Part shown: in pieces, positions 16,763 to 24,110 of the stretch
Layout: each line of letters opens with the position of its first letter
Numbering within the stretch: the first letter of the stretch is position 1
Source of the DNA: a virus
Virus record (IMG/VR): IMGVR_UViG_3300005538_000006
Coordinates: 1-44,060 of that record
Strand: one strand, 5' to 3'
Length of the DNA: 44,060 bases
Program-made: the position numbers and the translations under genes
Notes under the pieces: model-generated
Databases searched by the model: none
Seen by the model: the letters and a program-made list of their open reading frames with translations, nothing else
Told to the model about the DNA's origin: nothing

Positions 16763-17091
16763 TGCGGGTTCGCCGCCTGGATGGTGTGCACGACCTGCGT
16801 CCCGGTCGCGACAATCCCGTAGAGCGTGTCCGCCGGGACGACGTTGATCCCGAGCGCGTCGCCGGCCGCGATTTCAAAGCCGGTCGTCGTTGTCACGGAC
16901 GCCGAGCCGACGTAGACCGACACGGCGGACGGATTGCGGACCAGGACGCGCCCGGTAAAGCCCGGCGGCGCCGTGTAGATGAGCGTCGCCGTCGACGCCA
17001 CGGTGACGCGGACGGCCGTCACGACGGCGGCGTGCGCCTCGAGGGCGACGAGCGCCAGGAGCAGCGCGAGATACAGAGCCCGTGTCTTCAT
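16759..17091 (-). CDS. Small signal-peptide-bearing beta protein, 110 aa
   Basis: Residues 1-21 (MKTRALYLALLLALVALEAH plus A) form a Sec signal peptide with an AHA cleavage site at the same position as in the next gene. The mature 89 residues are beta-rich (FTGRVLVRNPSAVSVYVGSA, GDALGINVVPADTLYGIV), similar in style to small head- or tail-fiber domains. Together with its neighbour it forms a pair of exported-looking proteins inside the structural operon. The function is unknown. Confidence 0.75.
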   Translation of the reverse strand: MKTRALYLALLLALVALEAHAAVVTAVRVTVASTATLIYTAPPGFTGRVLVRNPSAVSVYVGSASVTTTTGFEIAAGDALGINVVPADTLYGIVATGTQVVHTIQAANPQ

Positions 17092-17104
17092 GCGAGTCCT
17101 CCCC

Positions 17105-17197
17105 TTACGGCCGGCGCGTGGTGATCAGGAACCAGGTGACGCAGTAGATGAGCGTCGAGAGCACGAGCGCGTCGGGAATCCCGAGTTGGTTCAACAT
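17105..17197 (-). CDS. Tiny single-span membrane protein, 30 aa
   Basis: ATG at 17197 shares a base with the portal stop (TGATG), and the frame ends at TAA (17107-17105). The product has one hydrophobic span (ALVLSTLIYCVTWFLITT) and a basic RRP tail, so the C-terminus probably faces the cytoplasm. Coupling to the portal and typical codon use support a real gene. It is too short for family assignment. Confidence 0.6.
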   Translation of the reverse strand: MLNQLGIPDALVLSTLIYCVTWFLITTRRP

Positions 17198-18993
17198 CAG
17201 TGCACTCCTGGGACGACTTGCGAGGGCGCGACCGATCCCGCGGCCGCGGCGCCCGGGGCGGCCTGGGACGCGAGCGAGCTCAGGACGCTGTCGCCGGTCA
17301 GTGGCGACGCACTCGCCGCCTTCGCCGCCTGCGCGACCTTCAACGCCTGATCGGACGAGGCCGCCGCCTGCTGCGCGTCGGCTTCCGCCTTCGCCATCGC
17401 CTGCGCATCGGCGGTTGGGCGGATGATCCGCGGGTCGACGCCGAGCATGTCGCCGTAGTTGTCGATCGCCTGGAACGCGTCGAGCTTGTGCCGCGCTTCG
17501 GGGTTCGTCGCGGCGATCCCCGCGACCGACGTCAGGAAGCGGTCCTGGCCGACGACGCCGAGGAGCTTCTGCGCCTGGCTGAGGATCGAGATGTACTCGA
17601 CCTTCAGGTTCACGCCGAGGAGCGCGCGCGGCGCCGGCGGAATCAGGTTCGCCTTCTCCATCAGCTTGTAGACGCGGTCGACGATCGGGTCGAGCAGCTC
17701 GTCGCCCGTGCGCTCGACGACGGGCCCGAGCGCGAGGTACTTCTCTTCGTGGCGCTCGTCGACTTCGCGCGCCGTCAACGGCTGCGCGCCGCGGCTGTCG
17801 TCGCTGCGCTGCAGCATCAGGAACAGGTCCTCGTAGAAGGCGCGCTGGATCCGGTACTCCACCGCACTTTGCGACCGGAGGAAGTCGCCGAGGTCCAGAT
17901 GAATTTCATGAATCGACTTCAGCCCCTGCTGCCCCTGGCCGACGTCGAGATACGTGATGTCGCCCGGGAGGAGCGAGGTCTTCTGCGAGCGGAGGCTGTT
18001 CGGGCCGGTCAGCGGCGGGTCGATCTGTTTCTTGATCGCGCGGCCCTTGTCGCGCTCCATGATCTGGAGCTGGCGCACGTCGCCGAGCGCCGTCATGCCC
18101 GGGCAGTCGGTGCCGTACGTGTCTTCGCCGGTGATGTCCCAGCGCGGCGCCATGATCGGGAACGTCTCGAAGCCCGACTCGCGCAGGAATTTGCGCTCGG
18201 GTCCGCCGGCTTCGAAGTGGCACGAGGACCAGGGCAGGAACTTCGCGCCGAGCTTCTTCCGATCGGCGTACTCGTTCGGCGTGACAATCCAGGTCAACTT
18301 GACCGGCTGCTCGTAGTCGCCGCGGTCCCACTGGTTTTTGACGCTGAGCGAGATCGGGGACCAGTCGATGTCGCGGCCGTTCTCCTGCACGCCGAACGAC
18401 TTGACGATCTGCCGGACGGTCAGCTCGTAGTCGCGCACGAAGGTCGTGACCAGGCCGCGCTCATCTTGCCCGAGGGCGTAGCTGCCGAGCGGGTAGCTGT
18501 AGCAGCGAAAGAGATCGCGCGTGTCGTCGAGGATGCTCATCACGCCGGTCGCGAAGCACCCCATGTCCATGTACACGAGCGGCAGCACGTTGTAGAGGTT
18601 CGTCGTCGCGAACATCGTCAACATGCGCTGGCTCACGAGGTAGAGCCACGCCTTCACGTCGGCCTTCTCGGCGAGGCTCGCGTCGTGCGTCGTGAGCTTC
18701 ATCCACGGCCGCGCGGGACTGGTCAGGCCGGCGTGCAGGCCCGAGGCGAGCGTGCGCGCGGCGAAGCGGCCGGTCGAGTTGATGATGTGCTGGTTGCGCT
18801 TGTCGCCCCGGTTGCGGTCGCTGGTCCAGAAGCGCGTGCGCCGCGGCATCAGGAAATCGCCGAGATCGCGCCAGTGCGCGTCGAAGCCCGATTGCCGCTC
18901 CGACCACAGCGACGCGCGCAGCGTCTCGTACCGGCGGAACTTCTCCGCCGGGTCCGTGTAGTCGTCGTACCTGCGCGCGGCAGTCGCGGCCAT
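17197..18993 (-). CDS. Portal (head-tail connector) protein, 598 aa
   Basis: The protein follows the Pfam Head-tail_con pattern: N-terminal 'RYETLRASLWSERQSGFDAH' and 'LGDFLMPRR', then 'STGRFAARTLASGLHAGLTS', 'PWMKLTT', and 'LYNVLPLVYMDMGCFATGVM'. The wing/stem region (EHDKGRAIKKQIDPPL-type phrase) and a C-terminal Ala/Gln-rich helix follow. Portals of this family form the dodecameric DNA channel of T7-, epsilon15- and BPP-1-like podoviruses and are 500-600 aa long, so this one is full length. The ATG at 18993 directly touches the stop of the preceding small gene. Confidence 0.92.
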   Translation of the reverse strand: MAATAARRYDDYTDPAEKFRRYETLRASLWSERQSGFDAHWRDLGDFLMPRRTRFWTSDRNRGDKRNQHIINSTGRFAARTLASGLHAGLTSPARPWMKLTTHDASLAEKADVKAWLYLVSQRMLTMFATTNLYNVLPLVYMDMGCFATGVMSILDDTRDLFRCYSYPLGSYALGQDERGLVTTFVRDYELTVRQIVKSFGVQENGRDIDWSPISLSVKNQWDRGDYEQPVKLTWIVTPNEYADRKKLGAKFLPWSSCHFEAGGPERKFLRESGFETFPIMAPRWDITGEDTYGTDCPGMTALGDVRQLQIMERDKGRAIKKQIDPPLTGPNSLRSQKTSLLPGDITYLDVGQGQQGLKSIHEIHLDLGDFLRSQSAVEYRIQRAFYEDLFLMLQRSDDSRGAQPLTAREVDERHEEKYLALGPVVERTGDELLDPIVDRVYKLMEKANLIPPAPRALLGVNLKVEYISILSQAQKLLGVVGQDRFLTSVAGIAATNPEARHKLDAFQAIDNYGDMLGVDPRIIRPTADAQAMAKAEADAQQAAASSDQALKVAQAAKAASASPLTGDSVLSSLASQAAPGAAAAGSVAPSQVVPGVH

Positions 18994-19281
18994 TTACTTC
19001 GTCGTGCCGCCGTACAACGTCTTGGCCTGGAACGTCGCGGTCGGCATATTGAGCGGGATCGGCGTGCCGCCGACGAGCGGATTGCCCGCGGCGGCCAGGA
19101 GCCGTTGCTTCGCGGCGGCCGACTGCGCGGCCAGCGTGCCGGCGGAGGTCGTCGCGGCGATCGAGGGCGGCGGCGTCGGGCCACTGGCGAGCGTCGTCGC
19201 GCCGGTGGGTGCAGGGGCGAGCGAGCCGACGCGCGGCACAGCCGGTGTGCCGGCGGGCGCTGAGGAGCCGAACAAGGACAC
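18994..19281 (-). CDS. Small Ala/Pro/Thr-rich protein before the portal, 95 aa
   Basis: AGGAGG lies 8 bases before the GTG at 19281 and would overlap the first possible GTG at 19290, so 19281 is the better start. The N-terminus then reads MSLFGSSAP, like the 'MSLFGS' start of the 1155-aa virion protein. The rest is low-complexity Ala/Pro/Thr with a central helix (SAAAKQRLLAAAGNPLVGGT). Small genes of this kind precede the portal in related phages. The function is not known. Confidence 0.65.
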   Translation of the reverse strand: MSLFGSSAPAGTPAVPRVGSLAPAPTGATTLASGPTPPPSIAATTSAGTLAAQSAAAKQRLLAAAGNPLVGGTPIPLNMPTATFQAKTLYGGTTK

Positions 19282-19307
19282 GGGCGGCACCTCCTGAAAA
19301 CATTCGA

Positions 19308-19374
19308 CCCAACGACAAAGGCCCGCGTCCTGCTCTCGAGAGCAAGATCACGGGCCTTTGAAAAGCTCGTTGGG
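19308..19374 (-). terminator. Nested triple hairpin, probable terminator or structured leader
   Basis: Three concentric inverted repeats occur: CCCAACGA (19308-19315) with TCGTTGGG (19367-19374); AAAGGCCCG (19317-19325) with CGGGCCTTT (19351-19359); and the perfect palindrome TGCTCTCGAGAGCA (19331-19344) at the tip. The middle stem ends in CCTTT on both strands, so it could terminate either way, but no longer U-run follows. On the minus strand it stands after the TerL gene group and before the portal group. The remainder of 19282-19447 holds the ribosome site for the next gene and no other credible coding sequence. Confidence 0.55.
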
Positions 19375-19447
19375 GCGACCAGCCGCTAGCTAGGCGGGAT
19401 CACGTCCGGGAAAACGAAGTGGCTTCAGGATAGCGGTTCACCGCGCA

Positions 19448-19630
19448 CTATGTAAGTTTTTCGCGATCGGCGGCTACCGCCCGCGTGTGCGGCGTGTCGC
19501 TGGTATCGCGGACCGCCTCGACGATGGCGTCGACGACGCGCAGGGCATCGGCGGGCGTCATGGCGCCGCTGTCGTCCGCGTCGAACAACGCGAACAGCAT
19601 CCGGCCGGCTTTCTCTCTCGTGGTCTCCAT
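19448..19630 (-). CDS. Small EF-hand-like protein, 60 aa
   Basis: Residues about 15-35 (LFALFDADDSGAMTPADALR) have the spacing of an EF-hand calcium loop: Asp at 1, Asp at 3, Ser at 5, Gly at 6, Thr at 9 and an acidic residue at 12, flanked by helices. The 12th residue is Asp rather than the usual Glu, so calcium binding may be weak. It follows the 43-aa membrane protein gene by one base. A phage role is not known to me; regulatory or structural calcium binding is conjecture. Confidence 0.65.
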   Translation of the reverse strand: METTREKAGRMLFALFDADDSGAMTPADALRVVDAIVEAVRDTSDTPHTRAVAADREKLT

Positions 19631-19631
19631 G

Positions 19632-19763
19632 TCAGAACTCCAAGAAGTCGATCAGTTTGCAAAGCAGAAAGATGAATAGCACGAGCGCGAAGAAGAAGCC
19701 GGCGATCGCCGCCCCGACCGCGGCGCCGTACGAGAACCACTCGAAGATGAGAGTCCAGTTCAT
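19632..19763 (-). CDS. Small membrane protein, 43 aa
   Basis: ATG at 19763 overlaps the TerL stop as ATGA. The product has a short amphipathic start, one long hydrophobic span (AIAGFFFALVLFIFLLCKLI), and an acidic end. Tight packing (stop, one base, next ATG) supports expression. It could be a small holin-like or membrane-anchoring protein. It is far from the lysis genes, so I do not assign lysis. Confidence 0.6.
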   Translation of the reverse strand: MNWTLIFEWFSYGAAVGAAIAGFFFALVLFIFLLCKLIDFLEF

Positions 19764-21232
19764 CGCGGCCACGCGTACGGGTCCCGGTCCGTCTCGGCCT
19801 GCGGCGACGCGTACGGGTCAAATTCCGTGGTCGCGTGCGCCCGGCCCTTGAGTTTCTCGACCAGGTCCCCGGGCATGTCCTCGAGGGCGTAGGTCTGCAT
19901 GTAGGCGTCGGCTAGGTCGGGCGAGCGCCCGAGCCGCGCCTTGATCTGATCCTTCTCCTCGAGGAGGAAGGTCCCGTTCAGGAACGTGTACGTCGGTTCG
20001 GTGAGCTCGCCGACCATCTCGGGGATCGGCGGCAGCGCGGCGCCGGCCTTGATCGCCTCGGCGCCCTTCATCCAGAATTCGGCGCGGCGATTGCGGTACC
20101 GCGGGTTGATCGCTTTCGCCGCGTAGTTGATGCCGAGGCAGGGCACGCCGGCCGTGATGAGGTTGTCGATCACGCCGTGGCCCCAATGCCCGGTATCGTC
20201 GACGAGGATGAGCTCGGCGCCCCAGCGGGTCGTCGCCATCATCACGCGCGCCGCGATCGCCGTCGTGCGCTGGCTCCGCATCACGATCGGCCGGAAGGCC
20301 GCCATCCCCTGTCGCGGGAAGATCACGGTGCGGTCGTCGCCGAAGCGCGCGACGTCGACGCCGAGCCGCTTCTGCATGTGGCTGTATTCGTCGTCGCGCA
20401 GATGCCGCTTCATCGCGGCCTCGACGTCCTCGAGCCCGAGGAGCGCGTTGATGCTCGCCGGCGGGAACTGCCCGAGCACGTTGACCATGACCCAGGGGTT
20501 GTCGCGGCCGTAGCGCGCGATCTCGTCCTTCGCCCATTGCAGGTTGATGCGCGGCGACCGCTGCGGGTCGTCCGGGTCGCCGTTGATTGTGACCAGGCGC
20601 CAGAGATGCCGGTCGATCGTGCATGCCCGGTAGAGCGGGCCCGTCGTGTGCGTCGGGTTGCCCGCCTGCAGCACCTTGCCCTCGACGCAGCTCGAGAGCA
20701 CCGCCTCGAGCGTCGTCATCACGGCCTGCGGGTAGCCGCCGCTCTCGTCGGCGACGGCCATCACATGATCGGCGTGCACGCCGGCGAGCGCGTTGGCCTG
20801 GGCGTCGGCGTCGGCCTTCTTCGGCCAGGAGCGCGCGACCGCAAACCAGTTGTCCGGGTCCTCCCGGTTCGCGACGCGCGTCTTCGTCCACTCGAACGCC
20901 GCGCGGAAGTACTCGGAGCGGGCGATCCACTTGGAGAGCTCCGGCCAGAGGTTCGTGTCGAGGTTGCCCTCGGTGATCGACGTGCAGATCACTTTCGGGC
21001 TCGGGCGGGTGCCCAGGAAATTCAGGATGCACCAGGCGAGGACGGCCGTCTTCCCGGGCCCCTTGCAGGACTTGAGCGCGAGCCGCTGCGTCGACGGCTC
21101 CGCGAACAGCTTGAGCGTCTCGGCTTGCCAGACGTCCGGCTCGACGCCGAACTGTTCGCGGACCATCTCGATCGGCCGCGCCTTCCAGCGCAGGAGCGTC
21201 GCCCGCGCCCGCTCGAGGAGTGCGCGGCCCAT
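19760..21232 (-). CDS. terL: Terminase large subunit, 490 aa
   Basis: The packaging motor ATPase/nuclease. Walker A is at residues 53-62 (LKSCKGPGKT, with Lys61 and Thr62). Walker B is near 157-163 (VMAVADE). The nuclease half has GVDVARFGDD with Asp293, 'LILVDDTG' near 341-348, and 'SPDLADAYMQ' near 450, giving the metal-binding acidic residues. Length and motif order fit the family. It is separated from TerS by six small or medium genes, which is unusual. ATG at 21232 lies 3 bases after the upstream stop. Confidence 0.95.
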   Translation of the reverse strand: MGRALLERARATLLRWKARPIEMVREQFGVEPDVWQAETLKLFAEPSTQRLALKSCKGPGKTAVLAWCILNFLGTRPSPKVICTSITEGNLDTNLWPELSKWIARSEYFRAAFEWTKTRVANREDPDNWFAVARSWPKKADADAQANALAGVHADHVMAVADESGGYPQAVMTTLEAVLSSCVEGKVLQAGNPTHTTGPLYRACTIDRHLWRLVTINGDPDDPQRSPRINLQWAKDEIARYGRDNPWVMVNVLGQFPPASINALLGLEDVEAAMKRHLRDDEYSHMQKRLGVDVARFGDDRTVIFPRQGMAAFRPIVMRSQRTTAIAARVMMATTRWGAELILVDDTGHWGHGVIDNLITAGVPCLGINYAAKAINPRYRNRRAEFWMKGAEAIKAGAALPPIPEMVGELTEPTYTFLNGTFLLEEKDQIKARLGRSPDLADAYMQTYALEDMPGDLVEKLKGRAHATTEFDPYASPQAETDRDPYAWPR

Positions 21233-21235
21233 CGC

Positions 21236-21595
21236 CTAGACGGCCGGCGCCGGCGCCGCCGGCGGAAGACTCGCCGGGTCAATCGGCACGAGCACCTGGT
21301 CGCGCACGTAGTTCGTGACCTGGATCGCCGTGTCGATCGCCGAGCTCGCCGCCGCGGTCAGCACGTCGGGTGCCGGCACGAGGTCCGGCTTCACGGCCGC
21401 GATGCCGGTCAGCGTGTCGGTGACGAGCGTCATGACGGACGCCTTCTTCTGATCGTTGGTCGCGCCGGGGATCTGCTGCGCCGCGATCATGCCGTCCGTG
21501 GCGACGGTTGCGAGGATGGCGCCGACGCGCTTATCGGGGATCGCGGCCTCCAAGATGATCGGCGCGAGCAGTCGAATGAGTCCAAACCAATCCAT
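21236..21595 (-). CDS. Unknown 119-aa protein upstream of TerL
   Basis: GGAGG stands 8 bases before the ATG at 21595. The N-terminus is an amphipathic/hydrophobic helix (MDWFGLIRLLAPIILEAAIP), followed by Ala-rich helices (SAIDTAIQVTNYVRDQVLVP) and a Pro/Ala tail. It has no family I recognise. The first helix could contact membrane. The position beside TerL and a glycosidase-like gene suggests a minor virion or packaging role, which is only inference. Confidence 0.65.
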   Translation of the reverse strand: MDWFGLIRLLAPIILEAAIPDKRVGAILATVATDGMIAAQQIPGATNDQKKASVMTLVTDTLTGIAAVKPDLVPAPDVLTAAASSAIDTAIQVTNYVRDQVLVPIDPASLPPAAPAPAV

Positions 21596-21613
21596 GATGT
21601 CTGCCTCCTGTGG

Positions 21614-22600
21614 TTACAAGGGTGAGCCGTCCCGACGGCGCCCGCCGCCGGCATAACCCCACACGCGCGCCGGGCCTGCCGTGCAACAGGCGAGATAGCC
21701 ACGCAGATCGCCGTCGTCCTCGTTGGGATGCTCGGCGCCGATCGGGTTGCCGTCGAATTGGTACGCCGCCTGGTCCTCGCCGAGGCGCAGCTTGTGGCCG
21801 AGGCCCTGGTTGGCGAACTGGATCAACGTGTCGACGAGCCGCGCCTGCACGTCGCCGATCGACCACGACGGAATCGTCTGGTACAGCAGGCCGTCGACGT
21901 CCGCGCCGAGGTCCGCCCAGAACCCATAGCGGCCGCGGCTGTCGTCGGGCGCGAACCACGATGTTTTCTCCGACGAGAAATGCAGCCAGCACGATTTGCC
22001 GGCGGCGTGGACTTTCTGCCCGACGTACTTGCAGACCTCGACGGTGATCGGCCCCGGGACGTTGAAGAGATCCCATTCCCAGCCGGGCACGAACTCGTCG
22101 ACGACGTCGGCCGACAGATACGCGTCGAGGAGCGGATCCAGATAGGCCTTCCACTGTGCGACGCTCTGGTCGCGCGGCTGCGACACCTTCGACGAGAGCA
22201 GCAGCGTGACGTAGGGGAGGACCTGCTTCGCCCGCCGGCAGGCGGCGATCGACGACGCGAGATCGACCGGGTCCACCGCGCCTAGCGCCGGCGCCGATTG
22301 CCAGAGGTGCGTGTAGCTGTCGCCGGCGTGCGTCGCGAGAATGCGGTCCTGCCAGGCCGGCGACCAGTAGCGCAGGAACCACGTCAGGCAGCGCTCGGGA
22401 TGCACGCTCGAGGTGAGCCCCGGCAGAAACGGCAGGCCGGGGATCGTGACGGCCCACGCGTTCGCGCGCATGAAATCGCGCGTGGTCGGCGGCGTCCACG
22501 GCAGGACCTGGTCGTACGCCCCGGGCGGGAGCGGCGGCAGCGGCGGCCGCGCCAGCACCACCGGGCGCCGAGCCGTGGATCCGAAGAGGGCCGGATTCAA
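21614..22600 (-). CDS. Putative glycosidase-like (TIM barrel type) virion protein, 328 aa
   Basis: The gene starts at a TTG (22600) within a TTGA overlap, with GGAG 8 bases upstream. The protein is globular, with many Trp/Tyr and a barrel-like succession: 'CLTWFLRYWSPAWQDRILAT', 'VLPYVTLLLSSKVS', 'VVDEFVPGWEWDLFNVPG' (acidic residues at strand ends), 'GKSCWLHFSSEKTSWFAPDD', 'VDGLLYQTIPSW'. This resembles glycoside-hydrolase-like TIM barrels found in phage tail or decoration proteins. No signal peptide. The catalytic pair cannot be fixed by eye. It is placed between TerS and TerL, which is unusual. Confidence 0.6.
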   Translation of the reverse strand: MNPALFGSTARRPVVLARPPLPPLPPGAYDQVLPWTPPTTRDFMRANAWAVTIPGLPFLPGLTSSVHPERCLTWFLRYWSPAWQDRILATHAGDSYTHLWQSAPALGAVDPVDLASSIAACRRAKQVLPYVTLLLSSKVSQPRDQSVAQWKAYLDPLLDAYLSADVVDEFVPGWEWDLFNVPGPITVEVCKYVGQKVHAAGKSCWLHFSSEKTSWFAPDDSRGRYGFWADLGADVDGLLYQTIPSWSIGDVQARLVDTLIQFANQGLGHKLRLGEDQAAYQFDGNPIGAEHPNEDDGDLRGYLACCTAGPARVWGYAGGGRRRDGSPL

Positions 22601-22869
22601 TTCGGGAGCTCCACCCAGGCGTACACGAACGGGGGATCCTGCGGCCGGGTCCAGAACGCCACGAGCTGCCCGTTGATGCGCGCCTGCTGGTAGGCGCCGG
22701 CCGGGACCGGCGAAAACCCGAACACGCCGTACTGGTTCGGTTGCTGATAGGCGAACGTGCCATCGGGCATGAGGAGGCTCATCGTGCCGTCCGGGTTGGT
22801 CTGCCAGTTCGCGAACAGCAGGAGCGGCGCTTCCTTCGGATCGGTGACGTCGCGCTTGAGGATGATCAC
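22597..22869 (-). CDS. Small beta-rich protein, 90 aa
   Basis: GTG start at 22869 lies in a GTGA overlap with the upstream gene. The protein is rich in Tyr, Gln, Pro and Phe (FAYQQPNQYGVFGFSPVPAG) and ends with 'VAFWTRPQDPPFVYAWVELP'. It looks like a small virion or carbohydrate-binding accessory of the adjacent barrel protein. I do not recognise the family. Confidence 0.65.
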   Translation of the reverse strand: MIILKRDVTDPKEAPLLLFANWQTNPDGTMSLLMPDGTFAYQQPNQYGVFGFSPVPAGAYQQARINGQLVAFWTRPQDPPFVYAWVELPN

Positions 22870-23036
22870 GACGGCTCGCCGCCGTTCGTTGGGGCCGGCG
22901 ACGCCACAGGCGCAGGGGTATCAGCCGTATCAGGGGTATCGGGCGTCGGCGCGGCCGCCGGCTTCGCGGCTTCCTTGGCTTCGCGATGCTTCGTCTGTCG
23001 GCGGGTTTCCGCCGGTCGCTTCTTCGGCTTCGTCAT
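22866..23036 (-). CDS. Small basic then Pro/Thr/Ala-rich protein, 56 aa
   Basis: GGAGG stands 6 bases before the ATG at 23036. The first 20 residues are strongly basic (TKPKKRPAETRRQTKHREAK) and the rest repeats Asp-Thr-Pro/Ala units, so the product is probably disordered. The stop overlaps the next start. It may bind nucleic acid through the basic end; no further evidence exists. Confidence 0.6.
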   Translation of the reverse strand: MTKPKKRPAETRRQTKHREAKEAAKPAAAPTPDTPDTADTPAPVASPAPTNGGEPS

Positions 23037-23255
23037 TCAGACCCTCCGTAAATGCGGAACGTTTGGGTACTCCCAGGAATGCAGACCACCATGCGCCGCG
23101 GCGCGGTCGCAGCGCAGAATCGCGGGCGCCGGCGACGCCTGCCAGCACAGGCGCGCGAGCGGCGCCTCGAGGTCGGCGACGTGCACGATCCGCCGCGGCT
23201 GATTCGTTTCCGCGGTGCACTCGACGGTCGGCGGGATCGGGACGACGGGCGTCAC
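23037..23255 (-). CDS. Small protein after TerS, 72 aa
   Basis: GTG at 23255 is coupled to the TerS stop (GTGA). The protein contains two Cys and several His (VECTAETNQPRRIVHVADLE, LRCDRAAAHGGLHSWEYPNV). There is no recognised domain. A longer ORF to 23435 in the same frame is shadow of TerS. Confidence 0.6.
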   Translation of the reverse strand: MTPVVPIPPTVECTAETNQPRRIVHVADLEAPLARLCWQASPAPAILRCDRAAAHGGLHSWEYPNVPHLRRV

Positions 23256-23905
23256 TCGCCGTCGTCCTCGTCGCTGAAGTTGCCGGCGAGAATCTTCGCG
23301 ATCGAGGCGGCGGCGCCGACGATCGGATTCTTGAGGGCGCCGGTCTGCTCGAGGATCAGCCGGCGCGCCGCGTGTGGGTCGGTCAGGACGATCGTCGTGC
23401 CGAAGGGACCCGGGCGGATCGCCTTCACGCAGCAAGCGACACTATCAGGCCAGGCGCAGACCGGCAGCAGTTCCCCCTTCTCATCGAACAGCTCGCGCAG
23501 GTCAACACGGGCCTCGAGCGCGACCAGAGCCAGGGCCTCGTCGCCGCTCATCGCGAGGCGCTTCCACCGGGCCGCGCGCAGGGCCGCGAGGGAGTCGCGC
23601 ACCTTCTCATTTCTCAACAGCCGCCAGGCGCTCGAGGCGGCGACGGCGGCGCTCGTCATTTCCGGGTACGCCGCGAGATACGCACGCGTGCCGTTGCCGC
23701 CGTTGCTGTCGTATTCGTGCACGAAGGTTTCCTGTTCGGAGGTCAGGCCCGACGCCGCCGGCGGGCTCGCAGCAGCGCCAGGACGACATTCTGGGCGTGA
23801 CGGCCGCTCATCCCCAGGTCGAGCAAGTACTGCAGCAGTGCTGCGAGATCGAGTGGCTTGGGTCGTTTTCGAGCGCGCGGGCGCGGCATGTTTCTTGGTC
23901 CCCAC
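23252..23905 (-). CDS. terS: Terminase small subunit, 217 aa
   Basis: From about residue 53, 'GLTSEQETFVHEY' and 'GTRAYLAAYPEMTSAAVAAS' are the Terminase_2 family opening, followed by the helical 'RLLRNEKVRDSL' and a C-terminal acidic tail (NFSDEDDGE). TerS recognises packaging sites and recruits TerL. The first 50 residues are low-complexity Arg/Ala/Pro. The only in-frame start seen is GTG at 23905 with a weak AGGGTGG-like site. A different frame across that stretch encodes a more convincing helix (see findings), so the true TerS start is uncertain. Confidence 0.85.
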   Translation of the reverse strand: MGTKKHAAPARSKTTQATRSRSTAAVLARPGDERPSRPECRPGAAASPPAASGLTSEQETFVHEYDSNGGNGTRAYLAAYPEMTSAAVAASSAWRLLRNEKVRDSLAALRAARWKRLAMSGDEALALVALEARVDLRELFDEKGELLPVCAWPDSVACCVKAIRPGPFGTTIVLTDPHAARRLILEQTGALKNPIVGAAASIAKILAGNFSDEDDGE

Positions 23906-23913
23906 GATCCACC

Positions 23914-24105
23914 CTAGCGGTTCACCGCGTCCGGCGTGTCATTAGCCGAATGGGTCGCCGCGCGCCGCTCGAGTAGCTCGTTGACGGCGTACACGATCAG
24001 CCGCGCGTCTAGCGCCGTCTGACACTGGCACACGGGCCGGTCGCCGTCGTACACGTTGATCGGAATCTTGGTTCCGACGCGCCAGTACTTCTGTTGCTCG
24101 TCCAT
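23914..24105 (-). CDS. Small unknown protein, 63 aa
   Basis: GGGAG/AAGGGA precedes the ATG at 24105. The product (EQQKYWRVGTKIPINVYDGD, then CQCQTALDARLIVYAVNELL) matches a common kind of small phage protein of unknown function. The 3' end contains a 15-base sequence repeated at 19431-19445. The longer ORF to 24327 is shadow. Confidence 0.7.
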   Translation of the reverse strand: MDEQQKYWRVGTKIPINVYDGDRPVCQCQTALDARLIVYAVNELLERRAATHSANDTPDAVNR

Positions 24106-24110
24106 GTCCC

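Noticed and set aside
8048-17000. A diversity-generating retroelement as in BPP-1
   Set aside because: No reverse transcriptase frame is present anywhere, and I saw no template/variable repeat pair with adenine-specific differences in the tail genes.
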